NCBI RefSeq assembly: GCF_024714495.1
Contig: NZ_JAMZMJ010000017.1
Location: 1-64,000, forward strand
Reading direction: 5' to 3'
DNA length: 64,000 nucleotides
Source: Marinoscillum pacificum
GTDB taxonomy: Bacteria > Bacteroidota > Bacteroidia > Cytophagales > Cyclobacteriaceae
The translations under genes and the position numbers were made by a program. The notes below the pieces were generated by a model. That model searched no databases. It saw nothing but the letters and a program-made list of their open reading frames with translations, and was not told where the DNA came from. Of this stretch, positions 53,029-62,009 are shown piece after piece. Position 1 is the stretch's first letter. The number at the start of each line of letters is the position of its first letter.

Positions 53029-54843
53029 ATGAAGCATCTCCTTACACTGGTTTTTGTAATGACCTTGACAGCCTGTCAATTTCAAGATCAACCATCCCTT
53101 GATTATTCGAATCAGGATGAAGCCATATTAGTTGATTCCTTAAACGCCAACTTCTATCAGATATACAGTGCTGACTTCAATGCGGCTAAGGAGGCTATGA
53201 AATCGGCGATTGACATTTCAACAATTAATCAATGGCCTGACAAGAAAGCAGAATCTTATAAAAACATGGCCGTAATTGAATATCTAACAGGCAATTATGA
53301 ACAAGCACTTTCACTGGCATTGCAAGCACGAGAGCTATATGATTCAATACAAGACTGGAGTGGAGTAGCCAAGACGGACAATGAACTTGGTAATTTCTAC
53401 AGAAAAACTGGCCGTGACGATAAAGCTCTGGAGATGTGGAATGAAGCCGAAAAGTTGTCACTAAAAGTAAATGATTTAACTACACTGGGAACAGCTTATG
53501 GAATGAAAGGAACCTTCTACTGGCTTAAGGAGCAATATGAGATTTCAGATGAATATTATTTTAAATCTTATGACATCAGAGTTCAAGAGCAAGACAGTGT
53601 TGGTCTAGGCTATATACTTGTTGACCTTGCTGACATTGAGCAGCGCAAGGGAAACCTTAATGGCGCCATTTCCTATTTCGAACAGAGTAATTCGATCCGA
53701 GAAAAAATAGGTGATTGGCAGGGTGTTGTGGACAACAATAAAATGATCGGCGATATGTGGATGAAAGAGAAAAACTGGAAGTCTGCCATAGTTTATTACC
53801 AGAAATGTGCCGAGCAAAGCCAGGAATTAGGGTATCCAGATTTAAGAAGAAAATCACTTGACTCTCTTTCTAGCGCCAATGGCTATTTAGGTCAATTCAA
53901 AGAAGCATTAGAACTAAAGTTATTAGCCATAGACTTAAAAGACAGTCTCTTTTCTGCTGAAAAGACGATGCGAATTGCCAAACTGCAAACACAGTATGAA
54001 ACTGCCAAAAAAGAGCAAATCATTGCGGAGCAACAGCTCACTATCCAACAAAATCAGCTACTGTTGGGAGGTTTAGGATTCGGACTATTATTCCTCTTGA
54101 TAAGTGGATATCAGCTAAGTCAAAAACAAAAACTCAAGCATCAAAAGGCCCTGGAAACAGAAAAGCGTATGGCCAAAGAAGCTCAAATAGAAGCATCTAT
54201 ATCCAGTCAGGAAAAAGAACGTTCTCGCTTTGCTAAAGATCTCCATGATGGGTTTGGACAATTGATCTCCATTCTTAATCTAAACCTGAAATCGCTGGAA
54301 CAAGGCGATAAGGATAAACATGAAGTATTTGAGAGCTCTAGTAAAGTGCTGGAAGAAATGTACCAGGAACTCAAGGGAATTTGCTTCAACCTAATGCCTC
54401 AAACACTGATACTCCACGGTATCACTTCTGCACTTAATGAGTTTGCTGCTCGTATCAATACAACCGACAAACTTTATGTGGAGACTGACTTTTTTGGATT
54501 GGACGAGCGCCTGACAGATGTCCAGGAAATTTCACTCTATCGTATTACACAGGAATGGATCAATAACATCATCAAGTATTCTGATGCGTCTAAAGTCACG
54601 ATTCAAATCACCAAAGATCAGGAAGAACTTACTTTATTAATCGAAGACAATGGAAATGGATTTAACATAAACTCTCTAACGTCAGGTAAAGGAAATGGCT
54701 GGAAAAACATGAATTCACGAGCCAACCTGATTAATGGAGAATTGGAAGTAGACTCAACCCCTGGCATTCATGGGAATACCTTGATTGTGAATGCTGTTAT
54801 TACTCAATCCGTTGTTAAAGATTATAATACAATCAATAATTAA
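53029..54843 (+). CDS. TPR-sensor histidine kinase 3, lipoprotein-type (NarL-type)
   Basis: 604 residues. The N-terminus MKHLLTLVFVMTLTAC ends in a lipobox, so the sensor may be lipid-anchored as well as held by the membrane helix at about 350-367. About six TPR units lie between 40 and 320 (NMAVIEYLTGNYEQALSLAL, DNELGNFYRKTGRDDKALEM). HisKA_3 H406 is in KDLHDGFGQLISILNLNLKS. The ATPase has IEDNGNGF and SGKGNGWKNMNSRA. Its kinase core is close to kinases 1 and 2 but with clear changes (QGDKDKHE, LILHGITSAL). Confidence 0.9.
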   Translation: MKHLLTLVFVMTLTACQFQDQPSLDYSNQDEAILVDSLNANFYQIYSADFNAAKEAMKSAIDISTINQWPDKKAESYKNMAVIEYLTGNYEQALSLALQARELYDSIQDWSGVAKTDNELGNFYRKTGRDDKALEMWNEAEKLSLKVNDLTTLGTAYGMKGTFYWLKEQYEISDEYYFKSYDIRVQEQDSVGLGYILVDLADIEQRKGNLNGAISYFEQSNSIREKIGDWQGVVDNNKMIGDMWMKEKNWKSAIVYYQKCAEQSQELGYPDLRRKSLDSLSSANGYLGQFKEALELKLLAIDLKDSLFSAEKTMRIAKLQTQYETAKKEQIIAEQQLTIQQNQLLLGGLGFGLLFLLISGYQLSQKQKLKHQKALETEKRMAKEAQIEASISSQEKERSRFAKDLHDGFGQLISILNLNLKSLEQGDKDKHEVFESSSKVLEEMYQELKGICFNLMPQTLILHGITSALNEFAARINTTDKLYVETDFFGLDERLTDVQEISLYRITQEWINNIIKYSDASKVTIQITKDQEELTLLIEDNGNGFNINSLTSGKGNGWKNMNSRANLINGELEVDSTPGIHGNTLIVNAVITQSVVKDYNTINN

Positions 54844-54916
54844 ATACCTTGATAAGTAACCTATCTTACTTCTTGTCTATCCTGATCTGATTGATCAAAG
54901 AATAATTAATAACCGT

Positions 54917-56893
54917 ATGCATTTAATGAAAATTAGCCCTATTTCATCTTCCATTTTCATATGGATTTTCTGTTCTATTATTTGGCCTCTTAGAGTAAAC
55001 GCACAAGGTGGAGATTCCCTTAGAGTTGCTGAATTATTAGGACAGGCTAAAAGTCAAATGAATCAGAATGCCGATGTTGGTTTTGCCTATTTGGATACAA
55101 TCAAAACATTTGTTGAGAAAGAAAACCACAACCTCTATCAAAAAGCGGACTATCATAAAGTAATAGGCATTGGACTCTTCCGAAAGAGTAATTATGACTC
55201 TTCAAACTACCACTATTTAAGAGCCTTAGACATTTTCGAAGCTGGCAATTATGAGCTAGACATGGCCAAAATAGCTGTCAACATTTCGTTTAATTATAAT
55301 CGTCTTGGCAAATATGATGAAACGATCGAATTAGCGACAAAGGCGTTAAGAATGTTTGAAAAATTAGAAGATCACAAAGGGGTAGGTATTTCCTCAAATA
55401 TTATTGGTCAGGTCTACTTCTACAACAAAGATTATGACAAAGCGAAAGTGTACTTCAGAAAATACCTGATGAATGGAATTGCAGCTGGAGATAGTACCGA
55501 AATCGCAGGGGGTTACAGCAACTTAGGTGCTGCTTGCAATGATTTAGATCAATTTGATTCAGCTATTTACTATAACAAGCAAGCTTTAATCATCCATCAG
55601 AATTTGAATAACCTGTATGGATTAGGGAATGCATATCAAAATATAGGTGGAAATTTTCAAGATAGGCATCTATATGACTCTGCAATCTTCTATTATAAAA
55701 AGGCACTTCCTTACTATTTAGAAACAAACCATAAAACCGGTCTTACAGAATGTTACGTCAACTTAGCGGAGTGTTATATTCAAACCTACAACGACAATGC
55801 TGCAATTGAAAATGCGAATAAAAGTCTCCAAATAGCACAAGAAATAGATGAATCATTTATGATTCAAGAAAGTGCTAGAATTCTTTCTAAAGCTTATGAA
55901 GTAACTGGGAATTATCGAAAGTCTCTGGAGAATTTCAAACTTTATGATTCGCTTTCTACGATCGTATTCAATGAGGAAACTCGAAAGAATATTGAAGAGA
56001 TTAATGTGCAATACGAAACCGAGAAAAAGGAAAATCAGATAGCACTACAATCGGCTCAGTTAGCAGAAAAGGAAGCTCAAAACGAACGCAAAGTAACGAT
56101 CATAGCAGGCTTAGTATTTGGCTGCCTTCTACTAATTGTATTGTTTGTTATGAATAGAAACTTACTTCTAAGAAAGAATAAATTACTTAAACAACAAGCG
56201 CAAATAGAACTGAGAGAAGCACAGATTGAGGCAACTATTTCCAGTCAGGAAAAGGAACGTTCCCGATTTGCAAAAGATCTGCATGATGGGTTTGGTCAAA
56301 TGATTACCGTCCTCAATCTCAACTTAAAGTCACTGGAAGATCAGAATAATGACAGACACAAGATCTTTGACGCTTCCAGTAAAATCCTTGATGAAATGTA
56401 TCGAGAACTAAAAGGAATCTGCTTCAACCTGATGCCACAAACACTGGTGAAAGAAGGCATATCTGCAGCACTGAATGAATTCGCATTAAGAATCAATAAC
56501 ACAGGAAAGGTTACCGTTAGCACGTATTTCTTCGGGCTCGAGGAAAGGCTTACTGAAGTGCAGGAAATCTCTCTTTATCGAATCAGCCAGGAATGGATAA
56601 ACAATGCCTTAAAATACTCTGATGTCATACAGATATCACTTTCACTTACCAAAGATGATGATGAAATCATCCTGATGATTGAAGACGATGGTGTTGGGTT
56701 TGATGTGGAACTTTTAAAGAATGGCAAAGGAAATGGTTGGAAAAACATGAATGCCAGAGCCAACTTGATTAAAGGAGATCTAGAGGTAGACACGAATCCT
56801 GGAATAAAAGGAAATACGTTAATTGTAACAACTAGTATTGTTTCAAGTCGGGAAGTAATAAAAACAGATACAAATACCATGGAAACGGTATAG
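54917..56893 (+). CDS. TPR-sensor histidine kinase 4 (NarL-type)
   Basis: 658 residues. The leader is MHLMKISPISSSIFIWIFCS, ending in a hydrophobic signal with NAQ. About seven TPRs lie between 40 and 360 (GYSNLGAACNDLDQFDSAIY, NAYQNIGGNFQDRHLYDSAI). The membrane helix is at about 392-414, with HisKA_3 H456 and the catalytic motifs IEDDGVGF and NGKGNGWKNMNARA. It is the most divergent core of the four (IRQ-like DRHKIFDASSKILDEM, LVKEGISAAL). The regulator gene starts about 120 bp further on. Confidence 0.92.
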   Translation: MHLMKISPISSSIFIWIFCSIIWPLRVNAQGGDSLRVAELLGQAKSQMNQNADVGFAYLDTIKTFVEKENHNLYQKADYHKVIGIGLFRKSNYDSSNYHYLRALDIFEAGNYELDMAKIAVNISFNYNRLGKYDETIELATKALRMFEKLEDHKGVGISSNIIGQVYFYNKDYDKAKVYFRKYLMNGIAAGDSTEIAGGYSNLGAACNDLDQFDSAIYYNKQALIIHQNLNNLYGLGNAYQNIGGNFQDRHLYDSAIFYYKKALPYYLETNHKTGLTECYVNLAECYIQTYNDNAAIENANKSLQIAQEIDESFMIQESARILSKAYEVTGNYRKSLENFKLYDSLSTIVFNEETRKNIEEINVQYETEKKENQIALQSAQLAEKEAQNERKVTIIAGLVFGCLLLIVLFVMNRNLLLRKNKLLKQQAQIELREAQIEATISSQEKERSRFAKDLHDGFGQMITVLNLNLKSLEDQNNDRHKIFDASSKILDEMYRELKGICFNLMPQTLVKEGISAALNEFALRINNTGKVTVSTYFFGLEERLTEVQEISLYRISQEWINNALKYSDVIQISLSLTKDDDEIILMIEDDGVGFDVELLKNGKGNGWKNMNARANLIKGDLEVDTNPGIKGNTLIVTTSIVSSREVIKTDTNTMETV

Positions 56894-57015
56894 TATCCAA
56901 TTACCGTTGCAAGTAGCTTAGTGTCAAACAATGATGAATCTTTAATCCGTGCACAGACACTAGTTGCATAATGAATTTGCTATCTTTCCTACGTAAAAAC
57001 TCTGTCAATAACCAG

Positions 57016-57633
57016 ATGCGGATATTCTTAACCGATGACCATGCGGTTTTAATTGGTGGTTTGCAAAAAATCATTGAAACCGAGCATGATTTAGAAGTAG
57101 TAGGAACAGCAGGTGATGTACAATCCACCATGGATGCACTGACGCACACTAAAGTGGACTTGTTAATTACTGATTACAACTTACCAGATGAAGATGGCTT
57201 GACTCTCGTCAGAAAAGTCAAAAGGAAATACCCAGCTTTAAAAATTCTAGTGCTCAGCATGCATGACGAAGCACATTTGGTCAAGGAGATACTAAAAGAA
57301 GGCGTAGATGGCTATCTGATTAAAAAGGATTCACATAAAGAGCTGATCAATGCCATATACTCCATTAAAGGCGGTAAAACCTATCTAAGTTCGGATGTCA
57401 ATAGCATTTTGATTAAAGGATTAAATGGTGAAGGAGAACAAAAATTACTCACCGACCGAGAGCGTGAAATCTTAAAATTGATCAGTAAAGAGTTTACCAA
57501 TAAACAGATCGCCGAAGAGCTTTTCATCTCTGAAAGGACAGTGGAAACGCATCGCAAAAACATCTTCAGAAAGACGGGAACCAATAACCTGGTAGGGTTA
57601 ATCAAATATGCTTACGCTAATAATCTGATCTAA
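57016..57633 (+). CDS. NarL/LuxR-type response regulator of the kinase array
   Basis: 205 residues from the ATG at 57016 (MRIFLTDDHAVLIGGL, the usual family start). An ATG at 56971 would add 15 residues. The receiver has DD at 7-8, phospho-acceptor D53 (LLITDYNLPDEDG), S in VLSMHDE and K in KKDSHKEL. The C-terminal LuxR helix-turn-helix reads LTDREREILKLISKEFTNKQ, IAEELFISERTVETHRKNIF. It is the only regulator for four kinases upstream on the same strand and probably the shared phosphate acceptor. Confidence 0.94.
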   Translation: MRIFLTDDHAVLIGGLQKIIETEHDLEVVGTAGDVQSTMDALTHTKVDLLITDYNLPDEDGLTLVRKVKRKYPALKILVLSMHDEAHLVKEILKEGVDGYLIKKDSHKELINAIYSIKGGKTYLSSDVNSILIKGLNGEGEQKLLTDREREILKLISKEFTNKQIAEELFISERTVETHRKNIFRKTGTNNLVGLIKYAYANNLI

Positions 57634-57635
57634 AT

Positions 57636-58386
57636 TTGATTGAACTCTTTTCATTCTCCCTTAGTCCTACAGATCTAAGCTTACTATTTGTTGTTGCCTT
57701 ACTTATAGGCATGTCAAAGACTGGTGTGCATGGTGCAGGCATGGCAGCAGTCCCCTTTTTAGCGATGATCTTTGGAGGCAAAGAGTCCACCGGATTATTG
57801 CTCCCTATTCTTTGTATTGCCGATATTTTCGGAGTTTCCTATTACCACAGACATACGCATTGGTCTCATTTGATCAAATTATTTCCTTGGGCAGCTGCCG
57901 GTATTTTAATCGGGACATATGTTGGAGACAGCATCGATGACAACATGTTTCGCCTCATCATGGGGGTGATCATCCTGGGTAGTCTGGGTATCATGATCTG
58001 GAAAGAACGTTCCAAATCTAAAAGAGTCCCTGAGGGTCTTTGGTTTGCCGCCCTTAGGATTGCTTGGAGGATTTACAACGATGGTAGGTAACCTTGCAGG
58101 ATCTGTGATGGCACTTTATCTGCTGTCCATGCGTCTCCCTAAAAATGAATACATTGGCACTGCAGCCTGGTTCTTTTTAGTCGTCAACTTGTTCAAAGTC
58201 CCATTGCACGTGTTTGTTTGGAAAACGATCACCTGGAACAGCTTCTTCCTAGACCTAGTTACCATTCCTGCGGTAGTAGTTGGAGTGTTTTTAGGTATTT
58301 GGGTAATCAAGAAATTTCCTGAGATGTATTACCGCTGGTTCATCATCGGAACCACTGCCTTAGCGGCTCTTTTGCTGGTTTTTTAG
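57636..58386 (+). pseudogene. Sulfite exporter TauE/SafE family gene, frameshifted
   Basis: The first frame starts at TTG 57636, 2 bp after the regulator stop, and gives helices with the family motif LIGMSKTGVHGAGMAAVPFL, up to EGLWFAAL. The second frame continues with [20 protein letters not shown], then [15 protein letters not shown] to the stop at 58386. Removing one base near 58056 joins them into about 250 residues, the usual TauE length. It is either a recent loss-of-function mutation or a sequencing error. No slippery heptamer was seen, so programmed shifting is unlikely. The role would be export of sulfite or sulfoacetate-type anions. Confidence 0.82.
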
Positions 58387-58391
58387 ACAAA

Positions 58392-58409
58392 ATACCGTCT
58401 TCACGGTAT
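58392..58409. terminator. Short hairpin after the TauE gene
   Basis: ATACCGT / ACGGTAT perfect 7-bp stem with CTTC loop, 6 bp after the stop. There is no T-run, so it is a weak terminator candidate. Confidence 0.4.
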
Positions 58410-58480
58410 GCAAAATAGCTACCAATAGGCATTTCAGAAAGCTTGATTTCTTCTGAGTATTGTAGCAAATAAATCGCTAC

Positions 58481-59323
58481 ATGAAATTCATCTTTTTAAC
58501 ACTTGGATTGCTAATCAGCAGTCAGCTATTTTCTCAACAAATAACCTATCAGGTCTTAGAAGACAACCCTGATCAAGCATACTCAAAGTTTATTGCCCCA
58601 GAATGGGGAGCCGAAAGTAATACCACCAATCTATCGTTGTTTCTTGGTGCCAATGGGCGCATTGGTCTTACGGAGGCACTTACCCTAGAAGGAGTGGCAC
58701 GAATTGATTTGTATCAGATTAACGGCTCAGGAATTGGGACATTACTGGAAGGCGGAGTTTTTCTCCCGTTGAAGTCAAAAATTAAAGAGAAAAAGGTACC
58801 TGTCATTCTAAGTTATAACCCATATGCTGGCACGACCTACAAAGATGGTAAACGATACAATGTCGAAGAAACCAGGTCTATCACTATTCCGAATGGTCAA
58901 TACAAAAATCAGGTCGGAGTACGTGGAGGTCTGCACAATCGTCTTACCAGTATTTATGACAATGGTGCAGGAGGAAATATCTTTCTTTCTGGAGTGTATC
59001 TAGGTGGCCAATGGACCTCACAAGCCTATGTAAGAACCAAAATCAATAATGATGTGGAAAGAATTGGTGCTGGATTTACAAGAGTTTACGGAGACCTTCT
59101 TGTATTACCTGTCTCAACTCCCGATGCTGCAGCTAATACTGGTGACGTAAAAAGTGATGGCATTTTAGGCTGGAGAGTCGGCTATCAATGGTACGTTAGC
59201 CCTCACAATGGTGATTACAAGTTTCTCGCCAATTCTGTATTTGGAGCCGAGATTGGGCACCGACCGTTGAGTGGCTTCATGTTCAACGTTTCCTGGGGAT
59301 TTGCCTTCCTAAACAGCAAATAA
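58481..59323 (+). CDS. Secreted beta-rich protein, probable outer-membrane protein
   Basis: 280 residues with signal peptide MKFIFLTLGLLISSQLFSQ. Strand-rich: TNLSLFLGANGRIGLTEALT, EGVARIDLYQINGSGIGTLL, GVYLGGQWTSQAYVRTKI, NVSWGFAFLNSK at the end. The pattern fits an 8- to 12-stranded barrel. No named family was recognised. It is probably independent of the kinase operon. Confidence 0.6.
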   Translation: MKFIFLTLGLLISSQLFSQQITYQVLEDNPDQAYSKFIAPEWGAESNTTNLSLFLGANGRIGLTEALTLEGVARIDLYQINGSGIGTLLEGGVFLPLKSKIKEKKVPVILSYNPYAGTTYKDGKRYNVEETRSITIPNGQYKNQVGVRGGLHNRLTSIYDNGAGGNIFLSGVYLGGQWTSQAYVRTKINNDVERIGAGFTRVYGDLLVLPVSTPDAAANTGDVKSDGILGWRVGYQWYVSPHNGDYKFLANSVFGAEIGHRPLSGFMFNVSWGFAFLNSK

Positions 59324-59367
59324 ATAATTGTGCATCAGGGTTTCATGGTATATGAAAATGCCATCCA

Positions 59368-59399
59368 CATAGGATGTAAATCCTATGATTTACATAGGA
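59368..59399. promoter_or_regulatory. Triple CATAGGA motif forming alternative hairpins
   Basis: CATAGGA occurs at 59368-59374, inverted at 59381-59387 (TCCTATG), and again directly at 59393-59399. The middle copy can pair with either neighbour, and GTAAAT / ATTTAC (59376-59393) gives a third option. It ends 22 bp before the ATG of the next gene. A mutually exclusive RNA switch or a multi-site operator are both possible. Confidence 0.5.
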
Positions 59400-59421
59400 C
59401 CTTTACAGAAAATAAAATGCC

Positions 59422-60459
59422 ATGAAAACATCCCGTCTATTCATCATTTTGTGCCTAATGACCTCAGTGGTTTACGGACAAGAGTTTACTAAAAAGAATT
59501 TACAACTATCTGAGCTTAAAAGTAAGGCTCTCGGAGATGCTCCAAAAAAAGTCTTTATTAAGTCTTTTAAGATCTACTATCAGATGATTGCTGAAGCAGA
59601 AACTACTTCTCGAGGTGGTAGACAAATTGGTGGCAATTATGTTGGTGATGCTACCGCTAGAATGGCTGTAGGCGTAGAAGGAGTGGATCCTGTTCACTTA
59701 CAGAACATGACCAACGAATTGTACGACTATTACATTGGTGAATTAGAGAGCAAAGGCTTTGAAGTCTTTACCGCTGACAACCTTCAAAGCACAGAATATT
59801 TTGAAGATTGGACTAAAATAGATGGTCCAACCATTAATGAAGAGCAAATTAAAGGGAGCTTAATGGTCATTCCAGAAGGCTATGCCTATTTCGTAAAGAA
59901 AATTACTAAAAAAGGGAAAGAGAAAACAGGAGCTTTTATGAGCGGACTTACCGGTGATGATGGTAGTTTCTCCTCCTCTATCTATGGACCAAACCCTAAG
60001 CTTTCAGATGACCTGGATGACATGTTCGTAGTTGAAGTTTCTTTCAACATTCCAAGTATTTGGCTTGCCAGCAACAATAAATTTGGTTCTGCTAAAATTA
60101 AAGGAGGACCTAACTTGAAAATGGCTCAGGCAAAAATCTCCTATATCAGCGGAAAGGCGAACAAACCAGGTGTGGCCATGCCGGAAGCAGCAGCTGAAAT
60201 CTTACTTAAAGAAGCAATTCCTGTGAATGGGGTATTCAAAGAGGAGAAATTTAAATCGGTAGCTACTCGATCCCACACCTATGTTCCTTCTTATGCATCT
60301 TATTTCACCGTAGAAGATAGAAGTGTAGAAGTGACTAACACAATTGAATGTGACCCAGAAGTATACCAATCAGAAGTAAAGAAACCAATCAAAGGATTTA
60401 TGGATAAGTCTCTGGAACTTTTACAAACTGGTTTGGATGGCGAAAAAGTTAAGCTTTAA
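59422..60459 (+). CDS. Secreted protein of unknown function
   Basis: 345 residues with signal peptide MKTSRLFIILCLMTSVVYG followed by Q. The text KKVFIKSFKIYYQMIAEAET, LYDYYIGELESKGFEVFTAD, FVVEVSFNIPSIWLASNNKF suggests an alpha/beta periplasmic domain, somewhat like tail-assembly or YbbC-type fold proteins, but no family was recognised. A strong terminator follows at 60524-60554. The leader carries the CATAGGA motifs. Confidence 0.6.
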   Translation: MKTSRLFIILCLMTSVVYGQEFTKKNLQLSELKSKALGDAPKKVFIKSFKIYYQMIAEAETTSRGGRQIGGNYVGDATARMAVGVEGVDPVHLQNMTNELYDYYIGELESKGFEVFTADNLQSTEYFEDWTKIDGPTINEEQIKGSLMVIPEGYAYFVKKITKKGKEKTGAFMSGLTGDDGSFSSSIYGPNPKLSDDLDDMFVVEVSFNIPSIWLASNNKFGSAKIKGGPNLKMAQAKISYISGKANKPGVAMPEAAAEILLKEAIPVNGVFKEEKFKSVATRSHTYVPSYASYFTVEDRSVEVTNTIECDPEVYQSEVKKPIKGFMDKSLELLQTGLDGEKVKL

Positions 60460-60523
60460 TGATTCCATAATCATTAACTAAACTATGTCTTGAATTACCG
60501 CCAAAAACTAAGGCATAGGAAAG

Positions 60524-60554
60524 CCTCCTGTCATTAATTTGCAGGAGGTTTTTT
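60524..60554 (+). terminator. Rho-independent terminator
   Basis: CCTCCTG (60524-60530) and CAGGAGG (60542-60548) with an 11-base loop, followed by TTTTTT. It ends the gene at 59422-60459. Confidence 0.88.
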
Positions 60555-60579
60555 ATGTTTTTTTAGTTATCTTCTCTGC

Positions 60580-61164
60580 ATGTTTTTCCGCCGTAAACCA
60601 AAACAACCTAGCAAACGCTATGTGGCATACCTACACAAAATGGCCAAATACCGATTGGTCATGTCGCGATTTGCAGAAGAGCCTGGACAGCAACTTTTGA
60701 TCTATTTTTTTGATCAAACCAGAAAAGAAATACAACAAATGGCTGCTGCTTTGAATATCACCTTAAAAAATCCAGGCGAGCATGCTGAGATGGATGATTT
60801 AATCTTTTGCAATGCTTTTAGCTTGAACCAATATTTATTTCCTGGAATTACCAAAGTGGTAGTAATGGAAGTACACCCTTTGCACACCAAAAATGAAGCC
60901 ATCGTCCAACATTTTACCAATCAGCCTAAACTGGAAATCGAGTTCCATATGGGATTTGATGAAGCTGCCCTCAAACCATTTAACAGTGAGCGCCTGAGTG
61001 AATTAATGGTAAAATTAGGGATGGGAGAAAATGAACCGATAGAGCATTCAATGGTGAGTAAAAGCCTGGAAAACGGATTGACTAAACTGGAAGCAAAACT
61101 CAAAAATAGCCATCAGGATATCCGTAGTAGCCAGGAAGAATGGGTGGTCGCCAATAAGCTGTGA
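60580..61164 (+). CDS. Small stand-alone SecA-like fragment protein
   Basis: 194 residues, no signal peptide, basic N-terminus (MFFRRKPKQPSKRY). Residues about 140-192 (FNSERLSELMVKLGMGENEP, IEHSMVSKSLENGLTKLEAK) align with the SecA stretch right after the second nucleotide-binding domain (in E. coli [40 protein letters not shown]). Residues about 40-130 could be a reduced NBD2 (GQQLLIYFFDQTRKEIQQMA, KVVVMEVHPLHTKNEAIVQH aligning with the GTERHESRRID region). The RGRAGRQG finger and all of NBD1 (Walker A/B) are missing, so no ATPase. The frame is intact. It may be a SecA regulator or partner, which is inferred. Confidence 0.6.
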   Translation: MFFRRKPKQPSKRYVAYLHKMAKYRLVMSRFAEEPGQQLLIYFFDQTRKEIQQMAAALNITLKNPGEHAEMDDLIFCNAFSLNQYLFPGITKVVVMEVHPLHTKNEAIVQHFTNQPKLEIEFHMGFDEAALKPFNSERLSELMVKLGMGENEPIEHSMVSKSLENGLTKLEAKLKNSHQDIRSSQEEWVVANKL

Positions 61165-61203
61165 ATCAAACTTATTGCCGATTACGTAGTTTACTAGATC
61201 ACG

Positions 61204-62001
61204 ATGAAACAGTTGATCTATGTACTTACCGCTATCGGAATACTGATTGGCGCGTGCTCTGAGAAGAAGCTAATACTTCAAACAAAGGAAGTCATGCTGG
61301 AGTCTCCAGAGCAAATCTTTCCCCTGGGAGATTCTACGGCAAGACCTATTTTATATAGAAATATACCAAGCTTTGAATCATTGACTGTTGACCAGTCTAA
61401 AGAGAAATTTATTGCTGCGGTATTACCTGCAATATTAGTTTCTAAATATCGCATGAATCAGGATCGGGAAAAGGTCCAATTCATTTTAGCCCAGGAAGAA
61501 TGGACCGCCGAAGACTCTGCATTCTATCATTATCAGTTAGACCGATTTGATACGGACAATCCCGATCAGTTGCTCAAACGAATGCTTACTCACCCAAACA
61601 GTATTGTGCTGGTGCAAGCAGCAGTGGAAAGTGGCTGGGGGTCTTCTCGATTTTTCCAAGAGGCGAATAACTTGTTCGGTATCTGGTCTTACAATGCGAA
61701 TGAACCGCGTATTGAAGCCAGCTACAGCCGAGGAGATAACCGTATTTTCCTTCGGAAATATGCTGATGTCTCCGAATCTATCACTGATTATTTTGAGACA
61801 GTAGGAAGATCCAGAGCTTATCGGAAATTCAGAACTGCTCGAACAGTATCCAGCAATGTGGATGAACTACTTCCGCATCTAAAATACTACTCAGAACGCC
61901 GTGAAGCTTATGTCGATCAACTTAGAACGATTATTCGACAGAATGATCTCACTCAATATGATGACTACCAGATAGATCCATCATTCTTTATTGAACAATA
62001 A
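61204..62001 (+). CDS. Bax-type glucosaminidase lipoprotein
   Basis: 265 residues. The lipobox is LIGAC. The catalytic domain has VLVQAAVESGWGSSRFFQEA, the active Glu in AAVESGWG, NNLFGIWSY, and YADVSESITDYFETVGRSRA. The Bax family is a branch of peptidoglycan N-acetylglucosaminidases. It lies 8 bp upstream of the deacetylase gene on the same strand, suggesting joint action on cell-wall glycans. Confidence 0.88.
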   Translation: MKQLIYVLTAIGILIGACSEKKLILQTKEVMLESPEQIFPLGDSTARPILYRNIPSFESLTVDQSKEKFIAAVLPAILVSKYRMNQDREKVQFILAQEEWTAEDSAFYHYQLDRFDTDNPDQLLKRMLTHPNSIVLVQAAVESGWGSSRFFQEANNLFGIWSYNANEPRIEASYSRGDNRIFLRKYADVSESITDYFETVGRSRAYRKFRTARTVSSNVDELLPHLKYYSERREAYVDQLRTIIRQNDLTQYDDYQIDPSFFIEQ

Positions 62002-62009
62002 ACTCAGCT

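Noticed and set aside
57636-58386. Programmed frameshifting in the TauE gene
   Set aside because: No slippery heptamer or clear downstream stimulator was seen. Mutation or error is simpler.
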